A DNA stretch of 64,000 nt from JAVVSK01 sp036654235 (lineage in GTDB: Bacteria; Bacillota; Clostridia; Christensenellales; CAG-138). Positions 8,794 to 17,541 of the stretch are shown in pieces; the first letter of the stretch is position 1, and each line of letters opens with the position of its first letter. Under the pieces are notes generated by a model. The model had not been told where the DNA came from. It made no database searches and saw only the letters and a program-made list of their open reading frames with translations. The stretch covers positions 62,001-126,000 of the forward strand of contig JAVVSK010000003.1 in the NCBI GenBank assembly GCA_036654235.1, in the 5' to 3' direction. Made by a program: the position numbers and the translations under genes.

Positions 8794-9420
8794 TTATCCT
8801 ATAGTAATCTTACTATTTACAATAGTAAGCTTTATCGGCATTGTGGTTGTAGCTTCGCCGGATGTAACGAATCTAAACATGAGTGCATCCGTAAGCGTTA
8901 TATCAGAGGTACCCGTTGCAAGAGCTTCAAATTCAATTGTGCAGATAGCACCATCTCCCGTGAGTTCGTTCCCAGCAGCACATACTATCTTACCCTTACC
9001 CTCAGCATAATTGGGATTAATTGCAGCGTACATATCCTTCGTAAGATCCGTAGTTGTAGCACTTATCATTTTAAGCTTAGCCGGATCAAAATTTATTGTA
9101 AATTCGAAGGAACACCATGTCCATTTTGCGCTATTGTCAAGAGAAACCGTAAGAGTAATCTTTTCGCCGACCTTCGCCTCCGCGCTGTCAATAGACATTA
9201 TCATAGGATTCTCAGGGGTTTCCTGATCTATCGCCGAAGGATCAATTGTTGGACGAGGAGTTATCGTCGTTGTCGTAGTGGGGGATTTTCCCGTTTGATC
9301 AGGGTTCTGCGACGAACTTGGGCTATTGGAGGGATTATTCTCGCTACCTTTGCAGGCAGAAAAGGAAACCACAAGCACAACTGCCAAAAGCAAAGCTATA
9401 ATAGCGGTATTTTTTTTCAT
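8794..9420 (-). CDS. Cohesin-domain lipoprotein
   Basis: 208 residues. A lipoprotein signal peptide ends in the lipobox SFSAC (C23), followed by a Ser/Pro/Thr-rich spacer (about 24-70). The rest (about 72-205) matches a cohesin: a first strand with AKVGEKITLTVSL, then FEFTINFDPAKLKMISA, ending in a GDGAICTIEFEA strand and the C-terminal sheet. Cohesins bind dockerins with high affinity; a lipid-anchored, single-cohesin protein would display dockerin proteins on the outer face of the membrane. A dockerin protease lies 4.4 kb away. The ribosome-binding site AAAGGAC precedes the ATG. It is a stand-alone gene. The cohesin assignment is by pattern, and type specificity is unknown. Confidence 0.85.
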   Translation of the reverse strand: MKKNTAIIALLLAVVLVVSFSACKGSENNPSNSPSSSQNPDQTGKSPTTTTTITPRPTIDPSAIDQETPENPMIMSIDSAEAKVGEKITLTVSLDNSAKWTWCSFEFTINFDPAKLKMISATTTDLTKDMYAAINPNYAEGKGKIVCAAGNELTGDGAICTIEFEALATGTSDITLTDALMFRFVTSGEATTTMPIKLTIVNSKITIG

Positions 9421-9515
9421 AATTAAGAAGTCCTTTCACATGTGTTCCTACTGAGTATAGAGTACATAAGCCTAATAGTAAAGCTCAAAGAGAAGTTATG
9501 ACGACTTCTTAAATA

Positions 9516-11231
9516 TTACTTGGCATTATATAGTGCATAATAAAAGCCACGCTGTTTGATTAAGAATTCGTGTGTGCCCTGCTCTATGACTGCGCCGTCC
9601 TTCATAACCAATATTAAATCCGATTTTTTTATTGTTACTAAACGATGCGCTACTACAAAAGTAGTTCTCCCTTGCATAAGAGTATCGAAGGCAGCCTGTA
9701 TTTTTTCTTCGGTAATAATATCTATTCGTGAAGTCGCTTCGTCTAAAATCAATATTGGAGGAAGCTTCAGCATAACGCGTGCTATACAAATAAGTTGTCG
9801 TTCTCCTTCCGAAAGTGCGCTCATCTCGTCGCTTATCATTGTTTTATAGCCTTGCGGCAATCGCGAAATAAATGCATCCGCATGAGCAAGTCGTGCGGCG
9901 GCTTTAATTTCTTCCTCGGTTGCATCCGGCTTTGAATATGAAATATTATCAAACACCGTTCCGTTTTTTATCCACGTATCTTGAAGTACCATCCCCATTT
10001 GCGCACGCAAACTTTCGCGCGTTACAAATGCGATATTTTGTCCGTCAACCAATATGCTTCCGCTGTCCAAATCATAAAACCGCATAAGCAGATTGATTAA
10101 CGTCGTTTTACCAGATCCTGTCGGGCCTACTATAGCGACGCGCGCGCCGCTGTTTACAGAAAGAGACAGATTTTGAATCAAAGGTCTTTCCTTAGTATAA
10201 GAAAAAGCAATATTATTTACCTCAACCGTTCCTGAACCGTCCTCCAATAAAAAGCCTCCATCTGGCTCGGCGTTTTCGTCAATTATTGTATTAACACGTT
10301 CAAACGATGCGAAGGCGCCTTCAAGCTCGGCAAAAACGTTTGAAATTTCGTTAAAAGGTTTTGTATATTGATATGCGTATGATAAAACCGCAGAAAGCTG
10401 ACCTATAGATATTAAGCTTGAGATTGAAAAAAACGCACCGAACATAGCTACCGCGAGGTAAACCAAACCATTTACAAAGCGCGTCGACGGATTCGTCGTC
10501 GATGAAAAGAAGGTTGCTTTTATATATGCTGTTTTAAGTCTTTTATTGACATTCTCAAATCGTGCTTTGGCTTTATCCTCATAGGAAAAGGCTTTTACGG
10601 TATCAAAATTTTCAACGGTTTCGCTGACTTGTACGCTAAGCTCTCCGAGTGTAACGGACTGCTCTGTAAATAGTTTAAATGTGCGTTTTGAAATAAATCG
10701 CGCGACAAAAAGCGAAAGCGGAGTTATAACAACTACCGCTATAGCAATATACGCATTTATTGAGAAAATAAAAATAAGAGTGCCTATTATAGTGAATATA
10801 CCTGATATAAACAGCGTCAAACCCATAATCATACCCTCGCAAAAACGCTCATTGTCGTTTATGATCTTTGACAGCAACTCGCCATGTGGATTCTTATCTA
10901 TATAACCGATCTTCACCGTAAGAAGTTTATTTATAGCTTTGTTTCTGAGTTTTTTTGAAGCATAAAGCGCAATATTGTTTGACAAAAGCGCTATGCACCA
11001 CTGCATGAGAGCCGTAATCGCTGTTGCTATGGCGATTTTTAAGAGTAAAGGCAATATTGCGGCAAAATTCACGTTTCCGGCTTCAATTATGAGATCAATC
11101 GCTTCGCCGGTATAAACCGGTATCATAAGAGTAAGAAACGCGGAAATAAGCGAAAATAAAACTATGACGGCTATAAACGCGCGTTTTTCTTTTATAAGTC
11201 TTAACATGCGAATTATATTTGCTTTTTTCAT
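9516..11231 (-). CDS. ABC exporter half-transporter, subunit with canonical catalytic residues
   Basis: 571 residues: an N-terminal six-helix exporter domain (about 15-300) and a C-terminal ATPase with Walker A GPTGSGKTT, signature LSEGERQ, Walker B ILILDEAT with the catalytic Glu, and an H-loop VAHR. Its start overlaps the stop of the upstream half-transporter (ATGA). The two form a heterodimer of the BmrCD/LmrCD type. This subunit has the intact catalytic Glu and His, while the partner does not. The likely role is export of drugs, lipids or peptides; substrate unknown. Confidence 0.93.
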   Translation of the reverse strand: MKKANIIRMLRLIKEKRAFIAVIVLFSLISAFLTLMIPVYTGEAIDLIIEAGNVNFAAILPLLLKIAIATAITALMQWCIALLSNNIALYASKKLRNKAINKLLTVKIGYIDKNPHGELLSKIINDNERFCEGMIMGLTLFISGIFTIIGTLIFIFSINAYIAIAVVVITPLSLFVARFISKRTFKLFTEQSVTLGELSVQVSETVENFDTVKAFSYEDKAKARFENVNKRLKTAYIKATFFSSTTNPSTRFVNGLVYLAVAMFGAFFSISSLISIGQLSAVLSYAYQYTKPFNEISNVFAELEGAFASFERVNTIIDENAEPDGGFLLEDGSGTVEVNNIAFSYTKERPLIQNLSLSVNSGARVAIVGPTGSGKTTLINLLMRFYDLDSGSILVDGQNIAFVTRESLRAQMGMVLQDTWIKNGTVFDNISYSKPDATEEEIKAAARLAHADAFISRLPQGYKTMISDEMSALSEGERQLICIARVMLKLPPILILDEATSRIDIITEEKIQAAFDTLMQGRTTFVVAHRLVTIKKSDLILVMKDGAVIEQGTHEFLIKQRGFYYALYNAK

Positions 11232-12952
11232 AATGTTGCCTTGCTTTCGCTGTGTTCTATATCATATATGCGTTTATAGGATTCCGAAGTTTTATAGAGC
11301 ATATCGTGATTAGAAAAGCCCGCCATTTTCCCGCCTTTTAGTACTAAAATTCTATTTGCAAAACGCAGTGGGGATGTCCGCTGGGTAACGATAATTACAG
11401 TCATGTCACGGCTATAAGCGAGTAATGCATCCAAAAATGCGCTCTCTGTCTTATAGTCGAGAGCGGACATACAGTCGTCCAATAGAAGAATATCGGGTTT
11501 TTTAACTAGTGCGCGCGCGATAGTAAGACGCTGTTTTTGTCCACCCGAGAGATTTTTCCCTCCGGAAACGAGATTGAACGAAAGTCCTCCATTAGAATTT
11601 ACAAAATCCAATACTTGGGCGGTTTTTAGTGCTTCTTCCAATTCGGCATCGGTTGCTCCTTCATTTCCTATCGATAAATTTTCGCGAATACTCATTGAAA
11701 AAAGCTCAACATTTTGTGAAACTACCGAAACTTTCCCCTTTAAGTTGCTGCGCTTTATATCCTTTATATTTTGTCCGAACAAAAGCAACTCGCCTTTATT
11801 TACATCGTAGCTCCTTTGTATAAGACGAATAATAGTCGATTTACCTGATCCTGTGCCTCCTATTATGCCTATTGTCTCCCCTTTTCTAATTTTAAAGCTG
11901 AGATCATCTATCGCATTTTCCGATTCTGAATCATATCCAAAAGAAACATGTTTAAATTCAACTGCATTTTGAGCATCGTTTCCAAAATCTTTTGTCCCGT
12001 CCAAAATTGGAGATGTCATTTTCAAAAGCTCGGCTATGCGACGAGAAGAAGCCATACCACGTGTTATAATAACAGTTAGGTTCGCGATAGCTATAAGAGC
12101 TAAAAGCATCTGGGTCATGTAGCTTATCAGCGCTATTATCTCTCCTTGCGTAACGCGCGCATCAAATACAGCAAAAGCCCCGAAGTAGACGACTAAAATT
12201 ATGCCTATATTAACCAGAGAAAGCGTTATCGGATTTACGGATGTTGAAAGGCGCGCCGCCGTTATCTGCGCCGTATAAAGAGAATCTGTCGCTTCCATAA
12301 ATTCGCCCTTTGCTGCCTCCTGTTTTGAAAAAGCACGTATGACGCGCGCGCCCTTTAAAATTTCGCGGGTCAAAAGGGAAATTTTGTCAAGGCTCTTTTG
12401 CACTTTACCGTATCGCATAACCGAGAACTTTAAAATGTAATATACAATAATCGAAAGAACGAGGGTTATGGTAATAAATATAAGTGCAAGCTGAAAATCA
12501 ATAATGAACGACATTATTATTACACCGATAACGATAAAGGGAGAGCGCAAGAACAGACGTAAAAACATATTTAAAGCAATTTGAGATGCCGTTATATCGT
12601 TTGTTAAGCGATTTATAACTGATGACTGCGAAATATTTGAAATATTTTTTCGAGTCAGGCTTAAGACTTTAGAAAAAGCAGCTTCCCTAATCTCTAAACC
12701 AAAGCCGGCCGCCGCCTTTGCGTTAAAATACTGTGCAGTTATAGACGATACGAAACCGAGTATGCCCATAAGAAGTATTAGAAGTCCCATACCTATTATG
12801 TAATGAGTATCGCCTGTTTTAACACCGATATCGATTATACGCGCCGTCAAAATAGGAACGATAAGTTCGAAAATAGCTTCCAATAGCTTAAAAAGAGGAC
12901 CAATGATGGCCTCTTTTTTATATTTTTTTAAAAACTTTACAAGACTCAACAT
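11228..12952 (-). CDS. ABC exporter half-transporter, subunit with degenerate catalytic site
   Basis: 574 residues: six-helix membrane domain, then an ATPase with Walker A GGTGSGKST and canonical signature LSGGQKQ. The residue after Walker B is Asp (LLLDDCMSALD) rather than Glu, and the H-loop His is replaced by Gln (VTQR). This asymmetry defines heterodimeric exporters, in which one composite site hydrolyses ATP and the other only binds. The gene begins 10 bases after the dnaX stop and overlaps the next subunit by 4 bases, so all three genes are probably one transcript. Confidence 0.93.
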   Translation of the reverse strand: MLSLVKFLKKYKKEAIIGPLFKLLEAIFELIVPILTARIIDIGVKTGDTHYIIGMGLLILLMGILGFVSSITAQYFNAKAAAGFGLEIREAAFSKVLSLTRKNISNISQSSVINRLTNDITASQIALNMFLRLFLRSPFIVIGVIIMSFIIDFQLALIFITITLVLSIIVYYILKFSVMRYGKVQKSLDKISLLTREILKGARVIRAFSKQEAAKGEFMEATDSLYTAQITAARLSTSVNPITLSLVNIGIILVVYFGAFAVFDARVTQGEIIALISYMTQMLLALIAIANLTVIITRGMASSRRIAELLKMTSPILDGTKDFGNDAQNAVEFKHVSFGYDSESENAIDDLSFKIRKGETIGIIGGTGSGKSTIIRLIQRSYDVNKGELLLFGQNIKDIKRSNLKGKVSVVSQNVELFSMSIRENLSIGNEGATDAELEEALKTAQVLDFVNSNGGLSFNLVSGGKNLSGGQKQRLTIARALVKKPDILLLDDCMSALDYKTESAFLDALLAYSRDMTVIIVTQRTSPLRFANRILVLKGGKMAGFSNHDMLYKTSESYKRIYDIEHSESKATL

Positions 12953-12962
12953 ATATAATTAC

Positions 12963-14591
12963 TCAATCAATGCTCAATTTATCTCCAAAGACAAGCCTTG
13001 CGCGCTCTGAAACATTTTCTTTTTCAGATTCTTTCTGCTTTATTAACAATATCATCCCGTTACAGAGAGAATTTAAAATTGCCTGTGCATCATCTTTCGC
13101 GCTCATAGCAGTATTATAGTGCGTTTTAGAATCAAACGAAACGATTATCGCATCGTCTAAAAGCTTATATTCGATAGCCTGTGAAAATGCCACCCGCGCC
13201 ATTATATCCAATTTTTTAAGTGCGTTTTTAAAGTTCTCCAAAATTCCGTCGTCATTATCGGAGCTTACTTCTTGGTTCTCATTTTTAGAATTTTTTTCTT
13301 CAGGCAAAGCCGCTTCAAACGACGCAAAGTCGGGATACGGATTGTTAGAGGGCGGCGGACTCGGCATATATTGCTCTAAATCGTCGACATAGGTTGATTT
13401 TTTAGAATTCGCATTTTGCGTTTGCACCGAAGGGGCGCTTTTTTTTATCGCTACACCGCTTTCAAGAGCGTTTAATCGTTCAACAAGAGAAAGCATTGAA
13501 TCCTCATAATCCGGACGGCATATTTTTATAAGTGCCATATCAAGAAGTACGCGCGGCGCCGGAAAAAATCTTAGTTTGGAAAGAAGATCGGAGAGCATAT
13601 CCATCGCCCTCTCAAGTTTTTCCTTCGAAAACGATTTCGATTGTTTTAAATATCTTTTCATCGCGTCTTCCGTACAATCAAGTATGTCGGTACAAGAACC
13701 GCAAAGTTTGGAAAACAACAGCGCACGAAAGTGAAAAAGTAAGTCCGCGGAAAAAACAGAAAGATCGCGTCCAGCTCTTACAATTTTATCGAGAGCGCGA
13801 AGTACGCCGTCCGCATTGGATTCGGCTAAAAGCTCAGCAATCTCGAACATAAAATCCTTATCCATACATCCGAGAACATTGTAAACGTCTTCTGCGGTTA
13901 CATGGTTGCCGCAAAACGAAAGGCATTGATCCGCAAGAGAAATCGCGTCCCGCATCGCACCGTCGGCGGCGCGCGATATTGCCAAAAGTCCCTCTCGATC
14001 TATGGTCGAATTCGTCTGTTCCAATATACTTTCTATGCATTTTATCATATTTTCAACGGAGAGCCGCCTAAAGTCGAATCTCTGGCAGCGCGAAATAATT
14101 GTCGCTGGAATTTTATGTGCTTCCGTCGTCGCCAATATGAACAAAACATGAGCAGGAGGTTCTTCGAGTGTTTTTAAAAGCGAATCAAATGCGCTCTTTG
14201 AAAGCATGTGCGCTTCATCAATTATATATACTTTGTTTTTTAAAGTAATAGGCGAAAAAACCGCGCGTTCTATCAATGAGCGCATATCCTCAACTCCGTT
14301 GTTCGATGCAGCGTCAAATTCAAGTATGTCGACACAGCCCGATTCGTTTTCGAGACATGCGCTACAGCTTCCGCAGGGCTCAGATTCAACCGGTGATAGG
14401 CAGTTTACAGCACGCGCAAAAATCTTAGCCATCGTCGTTTTTCCCGTTCCGCGCGTTCCGGCAAAAAGATAGGCATGCGAAACATGTCCGGTCGCAAGTT
14501 GATTTTTAAGTATGGTAACTATATGTTCCTGACCCAAAACATCGGAAAATTGCGAAGGTCTGTATTTCCTATAGAGCGCTTGATATGCCAT
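12963..14591 (-). CDS. dnaX: DNA polymerase III subunit gamma/tau
   Basis: The clamp-loader ATPase begins MAYQALYRKYRPSQFSDVLG, the typical DnaX start. Walker A is GTRGTGKTT, a four-Cys zinc module follows (CLSPVESEPCGSCSAC), then the DEAH-type box IIDEAH, the sensor stretch ILATTEAHKIP and the SRC motif. The C-terminal part (about 360-542) is variable, as in tau. The start at 14591 is preferred over 14606 because AAAGGG is 7 bases upstream and the family begins there. The usual ybaB-recR neighbours are absent; instead a heterodimeric ABC exporter follows after 10 bases. Confidence 0.95.
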   Translation of the reverse strand: MAYQALYRKYRPSQFSDVLGQEHIVTILKNQLATGHVSHAYLFAGTRGTGKTTMAKIFARAVNCLSPVESEPCGSCSACLENESGCVDILEFDAASNNGVEDMRSLIERAVFSPITLKNKVYIIDEAHMLSKSAFDSLLKTLEEPPAHVLFILATTEAHKIPATIISRCQRFDFRRLSVENMIKCIESILEQTNSTIDREGLLAISRAADGAMRDAISLADQCLSFCGNHVTAEDVYNVLGCMDKDFMFEIAELLAESNADGVLRALDKIVRAGRDLSVFSADLLFHFRALLFSKLCGSCTDILDCTEDAMKRYLKQSKSFSKEKLERAMDMLSDLLSKLRFFPAPRVLLDMALIKICRPDYEDSMLSLVERLNALESGVAIKKSAPSVQTQNANSKKSTYVDDLEQYMPSPPPSNNPYPDFASFEAALPEEKNSKNENQEVSSDNDDGILENFKNALKKLDIMARVAFSQAIEYKLLDDAIIVSFDSKTHYNTAMSAKDDAQAILNSLCNGMILLIKQKESEKENVSERARLVFGDKLSID

Positions 14592-14687
14592 TGATATCCC
14601 TTTCATTAATAAAAGACGAATGAAATAACAGAGAAAACAAATAACTTAAATTTTCTATTGTTTTTTTATATTTAGTTCTTTTAGAAT

Positions 14688-15455
14688 TTAATTTCCCGCG
14701 GCAACGTATACCAATTTTTGATGTTCAATATCCGGAAGATTTCCGACATGAGAAAATGATCCTTCGAAAAACAGACAGGCATGCCCATCTACATCGTTCG
14801 TCTCATTGCTATCCGTACCATGAGGGAATCCCTGCATTGATGCTGCTACATCTTTTCCGTCCACGCTTATTATCATCGGACGTTTTGAATAGTTATATAC
14901 ACCGCCGAAGATATTTAGAAAAATCGCCGCGTCCGCTGCGGTATCGCACTCCATTTCAGCGTGGTTTTCTCCGCCAACAAAGGACATATTGAAGGAAACG
15001 CCGGTATTATAGTCGGTTATTTTATATGACTTTTTCAAAATAAGAAGCGTTTTAACCTCGTTCCATGGTGTGAGCTTTCCGATAATAGTCGGTTTGCCCA
15101 AAAGAGGCTTGCCTATAGGAATTTTAACGTTAACGGGTATCGGAGCGCGCTTTGCGCGAACCGAAAAAAGAACATTTGCTGTCTGTAGTCCAATCGTTCC
15201 GTCGGCACCTATCCAGCCTCCGGAAACATCGGTTTGATTTTTTTGAAACTCGCGAGTTGCGGATTCTGTCATACGTTTAAAACTTCCGGTAGGCTTAAAA
15301 TATAGATATGACAGCTCACGCAATCGAATTTGAACACGAACGACCATCTCTCCGACGCTGTCGATAGCAACGTAAGTTTCCGTTGGCTCAGCTAAAGCTC
15401 CCGATATGAAAAGAATAGATAATATAAGGGTTATAGCCATAAAAAGCTTTTTCAT
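14688..15455 (-). CDS. Secreted peptidoglycan-binding-domain protein with conserved C-terminal domain
   Basis: 255 residues with a cleavable signal peptide (ending near ALAEP). A PG_binding_1 repeat follows (about 32-95; VRVQIRLRELSYLYFKPTG, then ATREFQKNQ). The C-terminal domain (about 125-250) carries HAEMEC, FPHGTDSN, GHACLFFEGSFSH and HQKLV. I recognise this combination from clostridial proteins but know no proven activity. The HG...GHAC arrangement loosely recalls the His-Cys motif of L,D-transpeptidases, which is inference only. It is probably extracytoplasmic and cell-wall associated. It is a single gene between dnaX and the repair fusion gene. Confidence 0.75.
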   Translation of the reverse strand: MKKLFMAITLILSILFISGALAEPTETYVAIDSVGEMVVRVQIRLRELSYLYFKPTGSFKRMTESATREFQKNQTDVSGGWIGADGTIGLQTANVLFSVRAKRAPIPVNVKIPIGKPLLGKPTIIGKLTPWNEVKTLLILKKSYKITDYNTGVSFNMSFVGGENHAEMECDTAADAAIFLNIFGGVYNYSKRPMIISVDGKDVAASMQGFPHGTDSNETNDVDGHACLFFEGSFSHVGNLPDIEHQKLVYVAAGN

Positions 15456-15494
15456 TTTACAAACAACACCTCGCTTTTTGTCAAACTAATGCTA

Positions 15495-16598
15495 TCATAC
15501 ATCTTCCGATTTTGCAAAAGACGGCGCACTTCCTATGTTCCAAAGATAGAACGATGCTATAGTTCCATATGGGCTTGCTTTTTCCCTGAAATCTTCAAAA
15601 AACGTTTTAAAGTTCTTTGAGCTTATATCCGTAAAATTGTAAAGTAAAGCCAGACCGCGCCGTATCCCGTAATCATAAAAGCTTAGCACGTTTTGACGCT
15701 CTAAAGTGAAAATTAAGAACATTTGAGCCGTCCACCTTCCGACCTTATCTATACAACAAAGCTTTTCAACGACCGCTTCATCGCTCATTTCGTTAAAATC
15801 GGATAAATCCATATGCCCGGAGATAATTTCAGAGGCGATCCATTGAATTGCCCTTGCCTTATGAGCGCTAATGCGCCTTGATAGCTTTGAAAAATCGGCC
15901 GATGCTATAGAATTAGGAGTTACTCTTTCGAATTTCTCAAGATATTCGATCCAAATAGATTTCGCTGTATTTGTAGCTATCTGCTGAGCAATTATGTTAT
16001 ATACAAGAGCCTGAAATCTATCTGGAATAAGCTCATAATGAAGCATTCCGAGTTCGTCAACGAGAGTTTTAAATTTATCATCAATAGATCGAAGATGCCC
16101 TATTGCCTCAGAACCATATTGAAAAAAGCTAACGTTTCGTTTTTCAAGTTCCAATAGCGTTTTTTTTATTTCTATGCCATATGCGTAACCTGTAAGATTC
16201 CCGTCTATTCCTACAACTCTATGGCAAGGTACGATTATCGGGATTGGGTTTACATGATTCGCCGTTCCGACCGCGCGCATTGCATTCGGATTGCCTATCA
16301 TCCTCGCTATATCCTTATACGACTTCGTAACTCCATATGGGATTCTTTCAAGCTCTTCATACACTGCTTTTTGAAAAGCCGTACCTTCGATTGCCAACGG
16401 AATATCAAAGGTATGCCTAATACCCATAAAATACTGATCTAATTGACGTTTTACCGTCTCTAAAAATTCGGTACTCTCTAAATCAATTGAAAAAGCAGGA
16501 CGTTCAAAGTCTATACGGTTGAGCCATTTTCGCGTTGCGGTTAAATAAAGTTTACCTATAGGCGAATTGTAATCCGTTGTATGCTGTTGCTGCTTCAT
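15495..16598 (-). CDS. Fusion of O6-alkylguanine-DNA alkyltransferase and 3-methyladenine DNA glycosylase II
   Basis: 367 residues with two repair enzymes in one chain. Residues 1-155 form an Ogt-type alkyltransferase with the acceptor site IIVPCHRVVG (C125) and the DNA-binding helix with MRAVGTANH. Residues 165-360 form an HhH-GPD glycosylase of AlkA type: AQQIA near 205, the hairpin CIDKVGRWTAQMFLIF (about 282-297), and catalytic Asp D309 in LSFYDYGIRRG. The first removes alkyl groups from O6-guanine; the second excises 3-methylpurines. It lies 7 bases behind the dnaI-like gene, so it is likely in the dnaD operon. No frameshift or stop separates the halves. Confidence 0.92.
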   Translation of the reverse strand: MKQQQHTTDYNSPIGKLYLTATRKWLNRIDFERPAFSIDLESTEFLETVKRQLDQYFMGIRHTFDIPLAIEGTAFQKAVYEELERIPYGVTKSYKDIARMIGNPNAMRAVGTANHVNPIPIIVPCHRVVGIDGNLTGYAYGIEIKKTLLELEKRNVSFFQYGSEAIGHLRSIDDKFKTLVDELGMLHYELIPDRFQALVYNIIAQQIATNTAKSIWIEYLEKFERVTPNSIASADFSKLSRRISAHKARAIQWIASEIISGHMDLSDFNEMSDEAVVEKLCCIDKVGRWTAQMFLIFTLERQNVLSFYDYGIRRGLALLYNFTDISSKNFKTFFEDFREKASPYGTIASFYLWNIGSAPSFAKSEDV

Positions 16599-16605
16599 AA
16601 AAACC

Positions 16606-17541
16606 TCATTGTTTATGTATGTTTATCCGGAGGTCATCGCCAACGAGGGTAATTAGACGTGTAGAGCGCGAATCGCATATACGCGAAAATATACGCTCAC
16701 CATATTTATTGAGAATAGTTTTCATGCTTAAATTTGTCGCTATGACTGTATTTTTCCCGTGGATCATCCTCTCATTAATGACGGAAAACATGAATTCCAG
16801 TGTAATATTTGGAATCATAGGCTCTGAACCAAGATCATCCAAAAGCAGAATATCGGCGTTTATATATTCATCCGGTGTAGAATTATTTCGTATAGCGTTC
16901 AATGCATCGTTTATAAACGTATAAGCCGTAGCTTTCAGCGTATAAATATCCCTCGAGATAAGCCTTTGCGTTATACAATTCAGGAAAAACGTTTTACCCA
17001 GACCCGTTTCCCCTGAAAAAAGTATATTTTTAACATCTGAATTTGGAATGGCTTCCGAATACTCTTCGCAAAAGCGTTTTATACTCAGCGCCCTCCGCTT
17101 TTGTTCTGAATCTTTATATATGTTTTCGTCAAAGTTTTCAAAAGTTTCATTTTTTTCGACACTGGACTTTGAAAATCTATACGAAAGGAGTCTTTGAACA
17201 AGACATGAACAGCGGTTTTTTAAGGGTTCACCTATATAACCGGTATCTTTGCATTTTTGGCAACGATAGCGTGGCTTGAAATAATCATAAGGAAGCCCAA
17301 GGTCTAAAAGGATTGCGTTCTCAACCTCGTCGATTGCGCTAAGTTTTGCTTCATATTCTTTTTTAAAGTCCTCAAAATTTTCCGTATGAAAAAATCCGGA
17401 AATTGCAAGCTCATGCCTTTTGTTTTCAAGATCCAGTATACGCGGTTGTTTTCGCATTAGGAATTCAAGTCTTAGCTTTGCTTCATCTTCGGCTTTTCTT
17501 TTGCTGGCTGCGTATTCTATTAAAATTTCATTGGGGATCAT
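16606..17541 (-). CDS. DnaI/DnaC-like helicase loader ATPase
   Basis: 311 residues: an N-terminal region with a zinc module (CQKCKDTGYIG, then CSC) and a C-terminal AAA+ domain with Walker A GETGLGKTF, Walker B LLLDDLGSEP, a sensor region (VIATNLS) and an arginine-rich end (RICDSRSTRLI). This is the layout of DnaI/DnaC loaders that place the replicative helicase on DNA. The start overlaps the dnaD gene by 14 bases and has a GGAG site inside it, indicating coupled translation. IstB-type transposon ATPases are similar, but they lack the zinc module and this context. Confidence 0.88.
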   Translation of the reverse strand: MIPNEILIEYAASKRKAEDEAKLRLEFLMRKQPRILDLENKRHELAISGFFHTENFEDFKKEYEAKLSAIDEVENAILLDLGLPYDYFKPRYRCQKCKDTGYIGEPLKNRCSCLVQRLLSYRFSKSSVEKNETFENFDENIYKDSEQKRRALSIKRFCEEYSEAIPNSDVKNILFSGETGLGKTFFLNCITQRLISRDIYTLKATAYTFINDALNAIRNNSTPDEYINADILLLDDLGSEPMIPNITLEFMFSVINERMIHGKNTVIATNLSMKTILNKYGERIFSRICDSRSTRLITLVGDDLRINIHKQ

